Both the position numbers and the translations under genes were made by a program. A DNA stretch of 64,000 nucleotides from Anaerolineaceae bacterium (lineage in GTDB: Bacteria > Chloroflexota > Anaerolineae > Promineifilales > Promineifilaceae), in contig PABI01000125.1 in NCBI GenBank assembly GCA_002699125.1, forward strand, positions 1 through 64,000. The letters are read 5' to 3'. The notes below the pieces were generated by a model. The model did not search any database. It saw only the letters and a list, made by a program, of their open reading frames with translations, and was not told the DNA's origin. Every line of letters starts with the position of its first letter. Within the stretch, counting starts at the first letter, position 1. Positions 35,519-44,143 of the stretch are shown piece by piece.

Positions 35519-36790
35519 ATGAATGAAGTTGTCATTGTAAATGCAGTCCGCACCCCCATTGGCCGCCATGCCGGCGCACTGGCAGACGTACGTCCAGACG
35601 ACATGGGCGCGCTGGTCATCCGCGAACTGGTTGAACGAACGGGTATCGATCCCGGCATGGTTGAAGAAGTTTATTTTGGCTGCGCCAACCAGGCAGGTGA
35701 AGATAACCGCAACGTGGCCCGAATGGCGACGCTGCTGGCCGGACTGCCCGATTCGGTAGCGGCCGTAACCTTTAATCGTCTTTGCGCCAGCGGGCTGAAC
35801 GCCGTTAACCAGGCGGCACGGGCTATTAAATGTGGCGAAGGGGATGTGTTCATTGCCGGCGGTGTTGAAAGCATGAGCCGCGCGCCGTATTCCTTCCCCA
35901 AAAATTCGCGCGCCTGGGGGCCATCGGGCAACATCACCGGCTATGACACGACGCTGGGCTGGCGCTATCCCAACCCCAAAATGGAGGCGCTGTTCCCGCT
36001 GGAGGCGATGGGCGAAACGGCCGAAAACATCTTCGAGATGAGCTGTGCCGGACAAATAGAAGGTGGTGAAATCTCCCGCGAAGCCCAGGATGACTTCGCC
36101 TATGAAAGTCAACGGCGGGCATGTGAAGCCATTAATAACGGCCGTTTCCAGGCCGAAATTGTCCCCATGCCTATCCCCCAACGCAAAGGCGATCCCATCA
36201 TCGTCGACACTGATGAGCATCCGCGCATCAAAAAAACGGACAATGGCTACGAGCTAGACACCAGCCCAGAAATTTTAGCCAAATTGCGCCCTGCCTTCCG
36301 CAAAGGGGGCACCGTCACCGCCGGGAATGCCAGCGGCCTCAACGACGGCGCCTGCGCCGTGCTGCTCATGTCTGCCAGTAAAGCCGAGGAGCTTGGGCTG
36401 AAGCCAATGGCCCGCTGGGTTGCTTCCGCGGCTGCCGGGGTTGATCCCCGCGTGATGGGCCTGGGTCCCGTCAACGCCACGCGCAAAGCGCTCCAGCGCG
36501 CCGGCGTTTCCCTGGACGATATCGATCTGGCCGAGCTGAATGAGGCGTTTGCCGTGCAATCCCTGGCCGTGCTCAACGAGCTGGGCCTCAGCCAGGAAAT
36601 CACCAACGTGAATGGTGGGGCCATTGCTTTGGGACATCCGCTGGGCTGTTCTGGCGCACGCATTCTCACCACCTTGCTGCATGAAATGCACCGCCGTGCC
36701 CAGGCCGGCACGGCAATGCGTTACGGACTGGCCACGCTCTGCGTCGGCGTGGGCCAGGGTGAAGCAACGGTTGTGGAATATTTGCCTTAA
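35519..36790 (+). CDS. Acetyl-CoA acyltransferase (thiolase)
   Basis: A 423-residue thiolase of the degradative/biosynthetic class II type. The acyl-accepting Cys89 lies in [10 protein letters not shown], the catalytic His in [17 protein letters not shown] and the second Cys in [15 protein letters not shown] is present. It would cleave 3-oxoacyl-CoA or condense acetyl-CoA. The ATG at 35519 is chosen because it begins the conserved [12 protein letters not shown]; a longer in-frame leader of 38 residues is not conserved thiolase sequence. Together with the acyl-CoA ligase at 38 kb it suggests fatty-acid oxidation, though no dehydrogenase or hydratase is adjacent. Confidence 0.93.
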   Translation: MNEVVIVNAVRTPIGRHAGALADVRPDDMGALVIRELVERTGIDPGMVEEVYFGCANQAGEDNRNVARMATLLAGLPDSVAAVTFNRLCASGLNAVNQAARAIKCGEGDVFIAGGVESMSRAPYSFPKNSRAWGPSGNITGYDTTLGWRYPNPKMEALFPLEAMGETAENIFEMSCAGQIEGGEISREAQDDFAYESQRRACEAINNGRFQAEIVPMPIPQRKGDPIIVDTDEHPRIKKTDNGYELDTSPEILAKLRPAFRKGGTVTAGNASGLNDGACAVLLMSASKAEELGLKPMARWVASAAAGVDPRVMGLGPVNATRKALQRAGVSLDDIDLAELNEAFAVQSLAVLNELGLSQEITNVNGGAIALGHPLGCSGARILTTLLHEMHRRAQAGTAMRYGLATLCVGVGQGEATVVEYLP

Positions 36791-36916
36791 CGTCTTGTAA
36801 GTGAGACGACCAATTTCCTAAATATCAGCCACAAATACAAGCTTCTTGTATTGACTTACATCCCTTCATCACTTAAAGTTCAGCAATCTCTTTTTGAACT
36901 TTATTTGGAATAAATT

Positions 36917-37627
36917 ATGTCAAGAATGAATCTCAACTTACAAGTCGAACGGCCGTTGGTGGTTGCCTGGGGCGTTCATCTTTTCACAGCCACGGGCGCG
37001 CTCTGGGGCTTGCTGGCCATCATGGCGACGGTGCAGCATCAGTGGCAGGCTGCATTTTTCTGGCTGGCTCTGGCAGCCCTGGTTGACAGCCTGGACGGAA
37101 CGTTGGCCCGCCGCTTCAAAGTGAAAGGATTGCTGCCCGGCTTTGACGGCGCGCTGCTCGACAACATCATCGACTATCAGACGTATGTGATTGTGCCCGC
37201 TATCTTTCTGTATGAAGCTAACTTGCTGCCGGCTTCTGTTACCATTGCCGGTATTGCCATGGTGGTGTTGTCCTCAGCCTTTCAATTTTGCCAGTCAGAC
37301 GCCAAGACCGATGACAACACGTTTAAAGGGTTTCCCTCATACTGGAACGTTGTTGTTTTTTACATGTTCATGTTTGATGCCAATTTGTGGGTTAATTTCT
37401 GGGTAATTGCCACTCTCACGGTGCTGGTTTTTGTGCCGATAAAATATCTGTACCCATCACGCATGGTGCGTTACCAAAAGCTAACCCTGAGCCTTACAAC
37501 GGTCTGGGGCATTTTGTGTCTGATTGTCTGGCTGCAATATCCCGCCTTTAATCCCTGGCTGCTGTGGGCATCTTTGCTGTATGTGGTTTATTACGTCGGC
37601 CTCAGCCTGTACATGATGGTGCGTTAA
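36917..37627 (+). CDS. CDP-alcohol phosphatidyltransferase, phosphatidylcholine-synthase-like
   Basis: A 236-residue membrane enzyme with about seven or eight hydrophobic helices. The full CDP-alcohol motif is present: DSLDGTLAR at 57-65 and GALLDNIID at 78-86. The long spacing between the two halves and the wording VKGLLPGFDGALLDN agree with phosphatidylcholine synthase (Pcs), which joins choline to CDP-diacylglycerol in one step. Alternatives in the family (PgsA, PssA) usually have shorter spacing. Pcs is unexpected but not unknown outside host-associated proteobacteria. A good terminator follows. Confidence 0.7.
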   Translation: MSRMNLNLQVERPLVVAWGVHLFTATGALWGLLAIMATVQHQWQAAFFWLALAALVDSLDGTLARRFKVKGLLPGFDGALLDNIIDYQTYVIVPAIFLYEANLLPASVTIAGIAMVVLSSAFQFCQSDAKTDDNTFKGFPSYWNVVVFYMFMFDANLWVNFWVIATLTVLVFVPIKYLYPSRMVRYQKLTLSLTTVWGILCLIVWLQYPAFNPWLLWASLLYVVYYVGLSLYMMVR

Positions 37628-37658
37628 TTTTCCGCCATCACCCCCATCGCTAAATAAG

Positions 37659-37690
37659 GCCTGGCAATCTTTTATTGCCGGGCTTTTTAT
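37659..37690 (+). terminator. Intrinsic terminator after the Pcs-like gene
   Basis: GCCTGGCAAT (37659-37668) pairs with ATTGCCGGGC (37674-37683) across a 5-base loop and is followed by TTTTTATTTT. One mismatch in the stem. Typical Rho-independent form. Confidence 0.8.
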
Positions 37691-37969
37691 TTTGGCAGGA
37701 TAAAAGCCCTCACACGAGCAAACAGCCAGACTTGCATAAACCAAAGTGAAGTGTTTGACCAAAATTAGTAAAACCTGACATAAAATCATTGCGGAAGCAG
37801 GACAGATATGATAAAAATTGCATAAGGATTGAGAGATTACCCCGCTACTTATTGTGCAAATTTATAAACTAACTGGATTTAATACGCTGGGCTATGAGCT
37901 GCATCTACAAAAATTGCCCGGCTTACTGCAATCCAGTTAGCCAATGTCTTAATAAAGAGGAGGCATTCG
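37691..37969. other. Gap upstream of the acyl-CoA ligase, with spaced inverted repeat
   Basis: No gene is seen in this stretch of about 280 bases. CTAACTGGATT (37869-37879) and AATCCAGTTAG (37930-37940) are perfect inverted 11-mers 50 bases apart, ending 29 bases before the ligase start. They could be operator halves or the base of a leader hairpin. I see no clear promoter. Confidence 0.4.
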
Positions 37970-39751
37970 ATGACGGACACTATTCTCCACCGGCTGCATG
38001 AAAACGGCCGTATCCGCCCCAACGCACCCGCCTATTATGAAAAAATTGGTAGCGCCTGGGTGCCTACGTCCTGGCAAGAGTATACAAACCAGGTCCGGCA
38101 AGCCGCCCGCGCATTGGTAGCACTTGGCGTTGAACCAGGCCAAAACGTAACCATTCTTGGCTTCAATCGACCAGAATGGGTCATTTTTGACCTCGCCTGC
38201 ATGATGATTGGCGGTGCACCGGCCGGTATTTACACCACCAATTCCCCAGCCGAATGTAAATACATCGTCGAAAACTCCGAATCAAGCGTTATCCTTGTGG
38301 AAAACCAGAGCCAATGGGACAAAATTGCCGAAGTTCGAGAAGATATCGACTGTCTGAAATATATTGTGCTCATGAAAGGCACCGACATTGACGATGAGAT
38401 GACCCTGAGCTGGGAAGCATTCATGGCCAAGGGTGATGAGGTTGATGAGAGCATCGTTGATGCGCGAATGGATACGCTGGAGAAAGATCAGCTGGCAACA
38501 CTCATTTACACTTCGGGCACCACAGGTCCCCCAAAAGGCGTGATGCTCTCACACGAAAATCTGGCCAGCACGGCATTGAATGCCCAAGGTCTAATCGATC
38601 TTGTTCCCTCAGACAGAACCATCTCCTACTTGCCTCTTTCACATATTGCGGAGCAAATGTTTTCGATTCATGCTTCGATTACGGCCGCTTATCAAGTCTA
38701 TTACGCGGAATATTCACCTCAAGATCACCTAAATGCCAACATGAAAGAGGTCAAGCCAACTGTTTTCTTTGGCGTGCCTCGTATTTTTGAACGGCTCCAG
38801 GCAGGGGTTGCGGCCCAGCTTTCTCAGTCAACAGGGTTGCGGGCTAAAATTGCCGAATGGGCGCGCAGTGTGGGCACACAGGTAACCGCGCTGCACAATA
38901 AAGGCCAGGAACCCGGTGCGTTTCTGGCACTGCAACATCGAATCGCCGACGCGCTTGTTTTCTCTAAGGTAAAGGAAGGGTTAGGCCTTTCTGAAGTACG
39001 CAACCTCATTGTATCGGCTGCTCCCATCTCGCCAGATATTTTGCATTTCTTTGCCAGTCTGGACCTGCCCATTCTGGAACTTTATGGCCAGTCTGAGGAT
39101 TGCGGGCCCAGCACCACAAACCGTCCCGGAGCCATCAAGATTGGCACCGTGGGGCAAGCCTGGCCCGGTTCAGAGGTGAAGTTGGCCTCAGACGGGGAAA
39201 TCTTGGTGAAAGGTCCCAACGTGTTTATGGGTTATTTTAAGGATGAGGACGCAACAAAAGATACTTTGGAAGACGGCTGGCTCCATTCCGGTGATCTGGG
39301 AAAATTTGACGAGGATGGCTTTCTCAGCATTGTGGGCCGCAAGAAGGAGATCATTATCACTTCTGGTGGTAAAAATATTGCGCCCAAAAACATTGAAGGC
39401 GCGCTGAAAAATCTGGATTTGGTGTCGCAAGCGGTGGTTATTGGCGAGCAGCGCCGTTACCTGACAGCATTGTTAACACTGGACCCGGATGCAGCGACTA
39501 AATTTGCCCAAGAGCATGGTCTGGAAGGCCAAACGCTGCACGAACATCCCAAATTGCGTGAACATCTGCAAAAAGAGATTGAGGAAAAGGTAAACTCCCT
39601 GTTTGCCCGCGTGGAGCACGTACGTGATTTCCGCGTCCTGCCGCGCGACTTCACGGTGGAGGATGGCGAGCTTACGCCGACGCTAAAGATTAAGCGCCGC
39701 ATCATCAACGAGAATTTTGAAGATGAAATTGAGTCAATGTACGAGGGTTAA
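37970..39751 (+). CDS. Long-chain acyl-CoA ligase (AMP-forming)
   Basis: A 593-residue FadD15-like ANL-superfamily enzyme that activates fatty acids with ATP and CoA. The P-loop is LIYTSGTTGPPKG, the A5 motif YGQSEDCG, the A7 motif GWLHSGDLGKFDEDGFL, and the A8 hinge VGRKKEIIITSGGKNIAPKN. The final catalytic lysine region is TPTLKIKRR. GAGGAGG lies 7 bases before the ATG, one of the best ribosome-binding sites in the window. It probably feeds lipid synthesis or beta-oxidation with the thiolase gene upstream. A strong terminator follows. Confidence 0.93.
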   Translation: MTDTILHRLHENGRIRPNAPAYYEKIGSAWVPTSWQEYTNQVRQAARALVALGVEPGQNVTILGFNRPEWVIFDLACMMIGGAPAGIYTTNSPAECKYIVENSESSVILVENQSQWDKIAEVREDIDCLKYIVLMKGTDIDDEMTLSWEAFMAKGDEVDESIVDARMDTLEKDQLATLIYTSGTTGPPKGVMLSHENLASTALNAQGLIDLVPSDRTISYLPLSHIAEQMFSIHASITAAYQVYYAEYSPQDHLNANMKEVKPTVFFGVPRIFERLQAGVAAQLSQSTGLRAKIAEWARSVGTQVTALHNKGQEPGAFLALQHRIADALVFSKVKEGLGLSEVRNLIVSAAPISPDILHFFASLDLPILELYGQSEDCGPSTTNRPGAIKIGTVGQAWPGSEVKLASDGEILVKGPNVFMGYFKDEDATKDTLEDGWLHSGDLGKFDEDGFLSIVGRKKEIIITSGGKNIAPKNIEGALKNLDLVSQAVVIGEQRRYLTALLTLDPDAATKFAQEHGLEGQTLHEHPKLREHLQKEIEEKVNSLFARVEHVRDFRVLPRDFTVEDGELTPTLKIKRRIINENFEDEIESMYEG

Positions 39752-39775
39752 CGAGAACAGCGTTTAAGAATTTTT

Positions 39776-39811
39776 AGAGCCTCTGGACTTATCGCCAGAG
39801 GCTCTTTTTTT
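39776..39811 (+). terminator. Intrinsic terminator after the acyl-CoA ligase
   Basis: AGAGCCTCTGG (39776-39786) and CCAGAGGCTCT (39795-39805) form a perfect 11-bp stem with an 8-base loop, followed by a run of T. This is the clearest Rho-independent terminator in the window. Confidence 0.9.
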
Positions 39812-39954
39812 GGCGATGCTAGCTTAAATTACGGCCGTTCCCGCCGCACCAGCCGCAAAAAGTTGACAACCAAGTGTGAGGGTTTGTTAAGTTTTAAAAC
39901 CGGAAAACTTGCGGCAAATTTGGTAACGGCCGTTTGCATTGATATAGTTCTGGC

Positions 39955-41289
39955 ATGAATAAAAAATGGATAGTAGGCATTCTTTTATGCCTGTTTTTAG
40001 TCGTGGGGGAGACAACGGCCGTGCAGGCCCAATCGGCCTCCGCCATCTTTCAGGAAGTCAATCAGTTTCGGCTAAACAACGGATTGGCACCGTTTCAATA
40101 CAGTAACGCCCTGGCTGCCGCTGCCCAAAACCAAGCCAACTTTATGGCAGCGAACACTGTTTTTACCAGCCACGTTGGGGCCGGCGGCTCTACGCCGCAA
40201 AGCCGGGCGGCCGCCTCCGGTTACGTAGGCCGGGTCAGTGAAAACATTGTGGGCGGCACCGGCATGACCGCCGCCAGAGGCCTCAACTGGTGGGTTAGCA
40301 GCCCCGTACACTACAACACCCTCATCACCAGCCGCTACCAGGAAGCAGGCACCGGCTTTGCTACCAACGGCAACGAAAATTTCTACGTCCTGGTCGTCGG
40401 CCAGCCTTCTGATGCGCCGCCACCCCCTGCCGCCGATCCCAGCCCGGAAGTGCTTTTCATCACGCCAATCACCCTGGCCCAACCAGGTGAGGATGGTTCA
40501 ATTGTGCACGTGGTTCAGGATGGACAGGCGCTGTGGTCCTTAGCGGCCCATTATGAACTGCCCTTGTCTGATTTGCTGCTGTTCAACAGCCTGCCGGCCA
40601 ATGCCATCGTACAGCCCGGCGACCGGATTACCATTCGATTGGCGGAAGGGCAGGCACCGCCGCCCACGCCTACGCCACCCACCATGCACACAGTTCTGGA
40701 AGGACAGTCGCTGTGGTCGATTGCTGTGCAATACAATGTAAAGCTCGGCGACATTTTGTGGCTCAACCAGCTGCCGGAGGATGCCGTTTTGCAGCCCGGC
40801 GAGCTGATTCGGGTCCGTCTGGCTCCAGACGAAGTCCCGCCGCCAACGCCCACTCCTATTTTGTATCATTCGGTACGCAGCGGGCAGACGCTGTGGGAAA
40901 TTGCCTTTACCTACAATCTGACTCTGGATGAACTGCTGGTGCTCAACAATATCGACCAAAATGCCCTCTTGCAGCCCGGCGACCAGCTGTTGGTGCGCCA
41001 AGCCTTACCAACGCCTTTCCCCACACAACCACCTACCGAAACACCTCTGCCCGCGACACCGACCCCGGCCCCGACAACAACGCCAACCGCGCCAAGCACG
41101 GCCGTTGCCTCGCTAAACAATCAATCAATGGCCCAAACCACAACGCCAGAAGCAAATGGGGAAACGGCCGTTGCCGCCGAAACAAGCCCGGAACGACCGG
41201 CCATTGTCGGGATTGTTACTGGATTGGCGGTTGGGCTGCTGGTGATTGGGCTGCTGGCGGTGGTGGTGCTGCGCAGTGAAATTATTTAG
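39955..41289 (+). CDS. Exported CAP-domain protein with three LysM repeats and C-terminal anchor
   Basis: A 444-residue cell-surface protein. Signal peptide to about residue 26 (VQAQSA), then a CAP/SCP domain (about 28-150: IFQEVNQFRLNNGLAPFQYS, FTSHVGAGGSTPQSRA, GRVSENIVGG). Three LysM modules follow (each with a GQ(A/S/T)LW(S/E) start and an LQPGD/E end), which bind peptidoglycan, separated by PPPTPTP linkers. A Pro/Thr-rich stretch and a final hydrophobic helix (IVGIVTGLAVGLLVIGLLAVVVL) should anchor it in the membrane. The CAP domain lacks obvious full catalytic assignment. Its last 4 bases overlap the convergent lipoprotein gene. Confidence 0.88.
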   Translation: MNKKWIVGILLCLFLVVGETTAVQAQSASAIFQEVNQFRLNNGLAPFQYSNALAAAAQNQANFMAANTVFTSHVGAGGSTPQSRAAASGYVGRVSENIVGGTGMTAARGLNWWVSSPVHYNTLITSRYQEAGTGFATNGNENFYVLVVGQPSDAPPPPAADPSPEVLFITPITLAQPGEDGSIVHVVQDGQALWSLAAHYELPLSDLLLFNSLPANAIVQPGDRITIRLAEGQAPPPTPTPPTMHTVLEGQSLWSIAVQYNVKLGDILWLNQLPEDAVLQPGELIRVRLAPDEVPPPTPTPILYHSVRSGQTLWEIAFTYNLTLDELLVLNNIDQNALLQPGDQLLVRQALPTPFPTQPPTETPLPATPTPAPTTTPTAPSTAVASLNNQSMAQTTTPEANGETAVAAETSPERPAIVGIVTGLAVGLLVIGLLAVVVLRSEII

Positions 41290-42236
41290 GGGATGGGCGA
41301 CCATTGCGGCTCAAAGTCGCGCGCCGGATGGTGGGTCAGGTTTTGCAGGCTGGTCCCGTCTACGTTCATGACGTAAATCTCGTCATTGCCATCCCGATCG
41401 GTGACAAAGGCGATCTGGCTGTCATCGGGCGACCAGGTGGGGTGAGAATCTTTGGCTGGATGATTGGTCAAGTTCACCGCTTCGCCGCTGGCTAAGTCCA
41501 GCAAGATGATTTCGCTGTTGTCGTCGCGGAAGGAATGGTACGCCAGGAAACGGCCGTCATGCGAAAAAGCCGGCCCAGCGTTGATGTATTCATCCTTGGT
41601 GAGTTGTGTCACCGCATCATCCGGGATGTGCCACAGAAAAAGCTGCAAATTCACCCCCGTTCCGCCACACGCTTTGGAACTAAACGCCACCGTATCACCA
41701 TCTGGCGACCAGTCCAGCGTCTCCTGGTTGCCCACATGCCCCGGCAGCGGTTCCATGCTTTGTATCCCCCCATTCAACACCATAAAGCCCACACGATGCA
41801 CCACGCAACTGTACCCTTCGTTGCTAAAACGGTTGCTAAAAAAGGCAATCGAACCACCATCGGGATGCCAGCGCGTGTAAAACTCTTCAAAGCTGTTTTC
41901 CTGGGGGTCCGGAGCCATATTGCGCGGGTTGCTGCCGTCGGCACCCATCACAAAAATATCGGCATTGCCATCGCGACGTGACCAGAACGCCAGGGAACGG
42001 CCGTCTGGCGACCAGGAAGCGCCGCCCTCAGAAATCTCCGTTTCCGTCAGCCGCACTACGTTTCCACCATCGACATCCATACGGTAGATTTCCCAATTGC
42101 CGTCGCGCTCAGAGGTGAATACCAGGCCCGGCACTGGTTCTGGTGCGGCGGGGAGATTGGTTTCGGCCGTTTCCAATTCAGCAGCACAGGCCATCATCAA
42201 GACAAGCAAAACAGACAGAAGCGTTAATTTGCGCAT
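41286..42236 (-). CDS. TolB-like beta-propeller lipoprotein 1
   Basis: A 316-residue exported lipoprotein: signal peptide with lipobox LMMAC (Cys17), then six or so WD40-like/TolB propeller blades with the recurrent patterns SWSPDGRSLAFWSRRDGNADIFVM and TWSPDDSQIAFVTDRDGNDEIYVM. Such propellers bind proteins or periplasmic ligands and have no enzyme activity of their own. It follows a paralogue with the same plan 8 bases downstream of that gene's stop, so the pair form one transcript. Confidence 0.82.
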   Translation of the reverse strand: MRKLTLLSVLLVLMMACAAELETAETNLPAAPEPVPGLVFTSERDGNWEIYRMDVDGGNVVRLTETEISEGGASWSPDGRSLAFWSRRDGNADIFVMGADGSNPRNMAPDPQENSFEEFYTRWHPDGGSIAFFSNRFSNEGYSCVVHRVGFMVLNGGIQSMEPLPGHVGNQETLDWSPDGDTVAFSSKACGGTGVNLQLFLWHIPDDAVTQLTKDEYINAGPAFSHDGRFLAYHSFRDDNSEIILLDLASGEAVNLTNHPAKDSHPTWSPDDSQIAFVTDRDGNDEIYVMNVDGTSLQNLTHHPARDFEPQWSPIP

Positions 42237-42244
42237 GGCAATCC

Positions 42245-43270
42245 TTATGGCGCTGGCGACCAGGCTGGCTCAAAATCTTTAGATGGATGTTTGGTAATAT
42301 TGACCGGATTGGCGCTGCTGGCAAATGGTTCCAAAATCACATCTATTACGTAAATCTCATCATTGCCATCCCGGTCAGAGACAAAGGCCATTTGGCTGTC
42401 GTCTGGGGACCAGGTTGGATGCGAATCTTTGAATTGCGGATTGTTGGTCAAATTGGCAATCTCGCCAGTTTCTAAATCGAGCACAAAAATATCCGCGCTG
42501 GCATCGGGGTGCACGGACTGGTAAGCCAGGTAACGGCCGTCGTGCGAATAAGCCGGCGAGGCATTAATATTGCCATCATCCGTGAGCTGGATCACCTCAC
42601 CTGTATCAATATCCCATTCAAATAACTCCACCGCCTGTTCTTGTGCCATGTCGCAGCGGGAGCTAAAGGCAAGATGACGGCCGTCTGGTGCCCAGCCCAG
42701 CGTTTCTTGCTCCGTAAGCGGGTCTTCCAGCACCTGAATATTATCGGCACCACCAGACAAAGGCATGATGGCTAACCGGTGCCAGGCACAGCCCACCTCT
42801 GGCGAATAAAAACGGTCCGTGTACAAAGCAATCATTTCCCGCTGCGGATTCCACTCCGGGTAAAATTCATCAAAAATGGAATCTTCCGGGTCTTTAACCA
42901 GGTTGCGCCAGTTCTGGCCGTTGGCATCCATCACAAAAATGTCGGCGCTGCCGTCCACCCGTGAGCGAAATGTGATCTGACGGCCGTCTGGCGACCAAGA
43001 AGGACTTGTATCGACCCGATCATTTTCTGTTAGGCGCGTCAGCCCCGTGCCGTCAGGCTGTACCAAATATAATTCCCAGTTTTGGTGCAAACCAATATCG
43101 CGCTCCACATGGCGTGTGGTGACAAACACAATGCCTGGGGTCGGATCGGCCGTCACCGGTTTGATAGGATCCGGCAGCAAGCTCGTTAAACCTTCGTCGG
43201 GCAAGCAAGCGGTTAAGACCAACAGTAAACCAATACTTACCGTTAACAAGAATTGTTTTTTGATTGCCAT
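42245..43270 (-). CDS. TolB-like beta-propeller lipoprotein 2
   Basis: A 341-residue paralogue of the next gene: signal peptide ending in lipobox LTAC, then TolB-like blades (SWSPDGRQITFRSRVDGSADIFVM, TWSPDDSQMAFVSDRDGNDEIYVI). The start at 43270 is chosen because a GAGG lies 8 bases before it; in-frame ATGs at 43291 and 43285 are possible. The C-terminal ends of the two paralogues are nearly identical (HPSKDFEPAWSPAP versus HPARDFEPQWSPIP), indicating a tandem duplication. Confidence 0.82.
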   Translation of the reverse strand: MAIKKQFLLTVSIGLLLVLTACLPDEGLTSLLPDPIKPVTADPTPGIVFVTTRHVERDIGLHQNWELYLVQPDGTGLTRLTENDRVDTSPSWSPDGRQITFRSRVDGSADIFVMDANGQNWRNLVKDPEDSIFDEFYPEWNPQREMIALYTDRFYSPEVGCAWHRLAIMPLSGGADNIQVLEDPLTEQETLGWAPDGRHLAFSSRCDMAQEQAVELFEWDIDTGEVIQLTDDGNINASPAYSHDGRYLAYQSVHPDASADIFVLDLETGEIANLTNNPQFKDSHPTWSPDDSQMAFVSDRDGNDEIYVIDVILEPFASSANPVNITKHPSKDFEPAWSPAP

Positions 43271-43451
43271 GAATCGCATCCTCATTTTCAAAACAGAGTG
43301 TCTGTCACTTTATTGTCTCTTAAAGTCCACTTTTGGGCCACTAATAGTACATGGGAAAACAGCAACAGTTTTTTACCGTTTTCGTATGGAATAGCATGAC
43401 AACAGTCCCACTTACTTTCAAACGAGGTGAGTTCCCGGGTATTTTTCAGGT

Positions 43452-43464
43452 TTGTACAGTACAA
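43452..43464. promoter_or_regulatory. Palindrome TTGTAC-A-GTACAA upstream of the rhomboid gene
   Basis: A 13-base palindrome about 60 bases before the rhomboid ATG, overlapping a weak TTGTAC / TATTTT promoter pair with an 18-base spacer. It may be a repressor site. The evidence is symmetry and position only. Confidence 0.35.
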
Positions 43465-43525
43465 TTTTATTGTTCTATTTTAAGGTGATTCCAGGATAGA
43501 TAGTCCTGAATCAGGGAAGAGAAAC

Positions 43526-44143
43526 ATGGAAGACAGGCATCCCCAAACAGATTTATGGTCGCAGTTACAGGTGCCGCTCAAAGTTATTGGCGGTTTTATT
43601 GTGCTGTTATGGATTCTGGAAATTGTTGATCAGTTCATTTTTAGCGGCGGATTAGACAGCTTTGGTGTTCGGCCAAGAACAATTACTGGCTTGTGGGGCA
43701 TCCTTTGGGCCCCTTTTTTACATGGCGGATTTCGCCACCTTTTTGCCAACACCGGCCCTATCCTCGTCTTGGGCAGCATCGTAATGCTGTCTAGACCATT
43801 AAGAGATTTCTTCAAAATATCTTTTATTGTCATTATCATTAGCGGGCTGGGCACCTGGCTCATTGCGCCGCGGGGGCAGGTTCATTTAGGCGCCAGCGGA
43901 TTAATTTTTGGCTATTTCGGCTTTTTGCTGCTCTCAGCCTACTTTGAGCGCAGTTGCCGGGCAATTGTGATTGCCCTCGTCGTCTTGTTACTTTATAGTG
44001 GAATTATTTGGGGTGCCCTTCCCCAAGGAAACGGTATTTCCTGGCAAACGCATCTGTTTGGTTTTATCGGGGGCGGTGTTTCGGCCTATCTGATTTACCA
44101 ACAGAAAAATAATTTTGACATGATCGTTCCGAATGAATATTAG
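43526..44143 (+). CDS. Rhomboid-family intramembrane serine protease
   Basis: A 205-residue membrane protein with six hydrophobic helices. The catalytic Ser124 is in HLGASGLIFGYFG and the partner His176 in SWQTHLFGFIGG. The first-loop motif HGGFRHLFANT matches the family's HxxxHxxxN. It should cleave single-pass membrane proteins within the bilayer; the target is unknown. The gene ends overlapping the convergent M20 peptidase by 4 bases. Confidence 0.9.
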   Translation: MEDRHPQTDLWSQLQVPLKVIGGFIVLLWILEIVDQFIFSGGLDSFGVRPRTITGLWGILWAPFLHGGFRHLFANTGPILVLGSIVMLSRPLRDFFKISFIVIIISGLGTWLIAPRGQVHLGASGLIFGYFGFLLLSAYFERSCRAIVIALVVLLLYSGIIWGALPQGNGISWQTHLFGFIGGGVSAYLIYQQKNNFDMIVPNEY

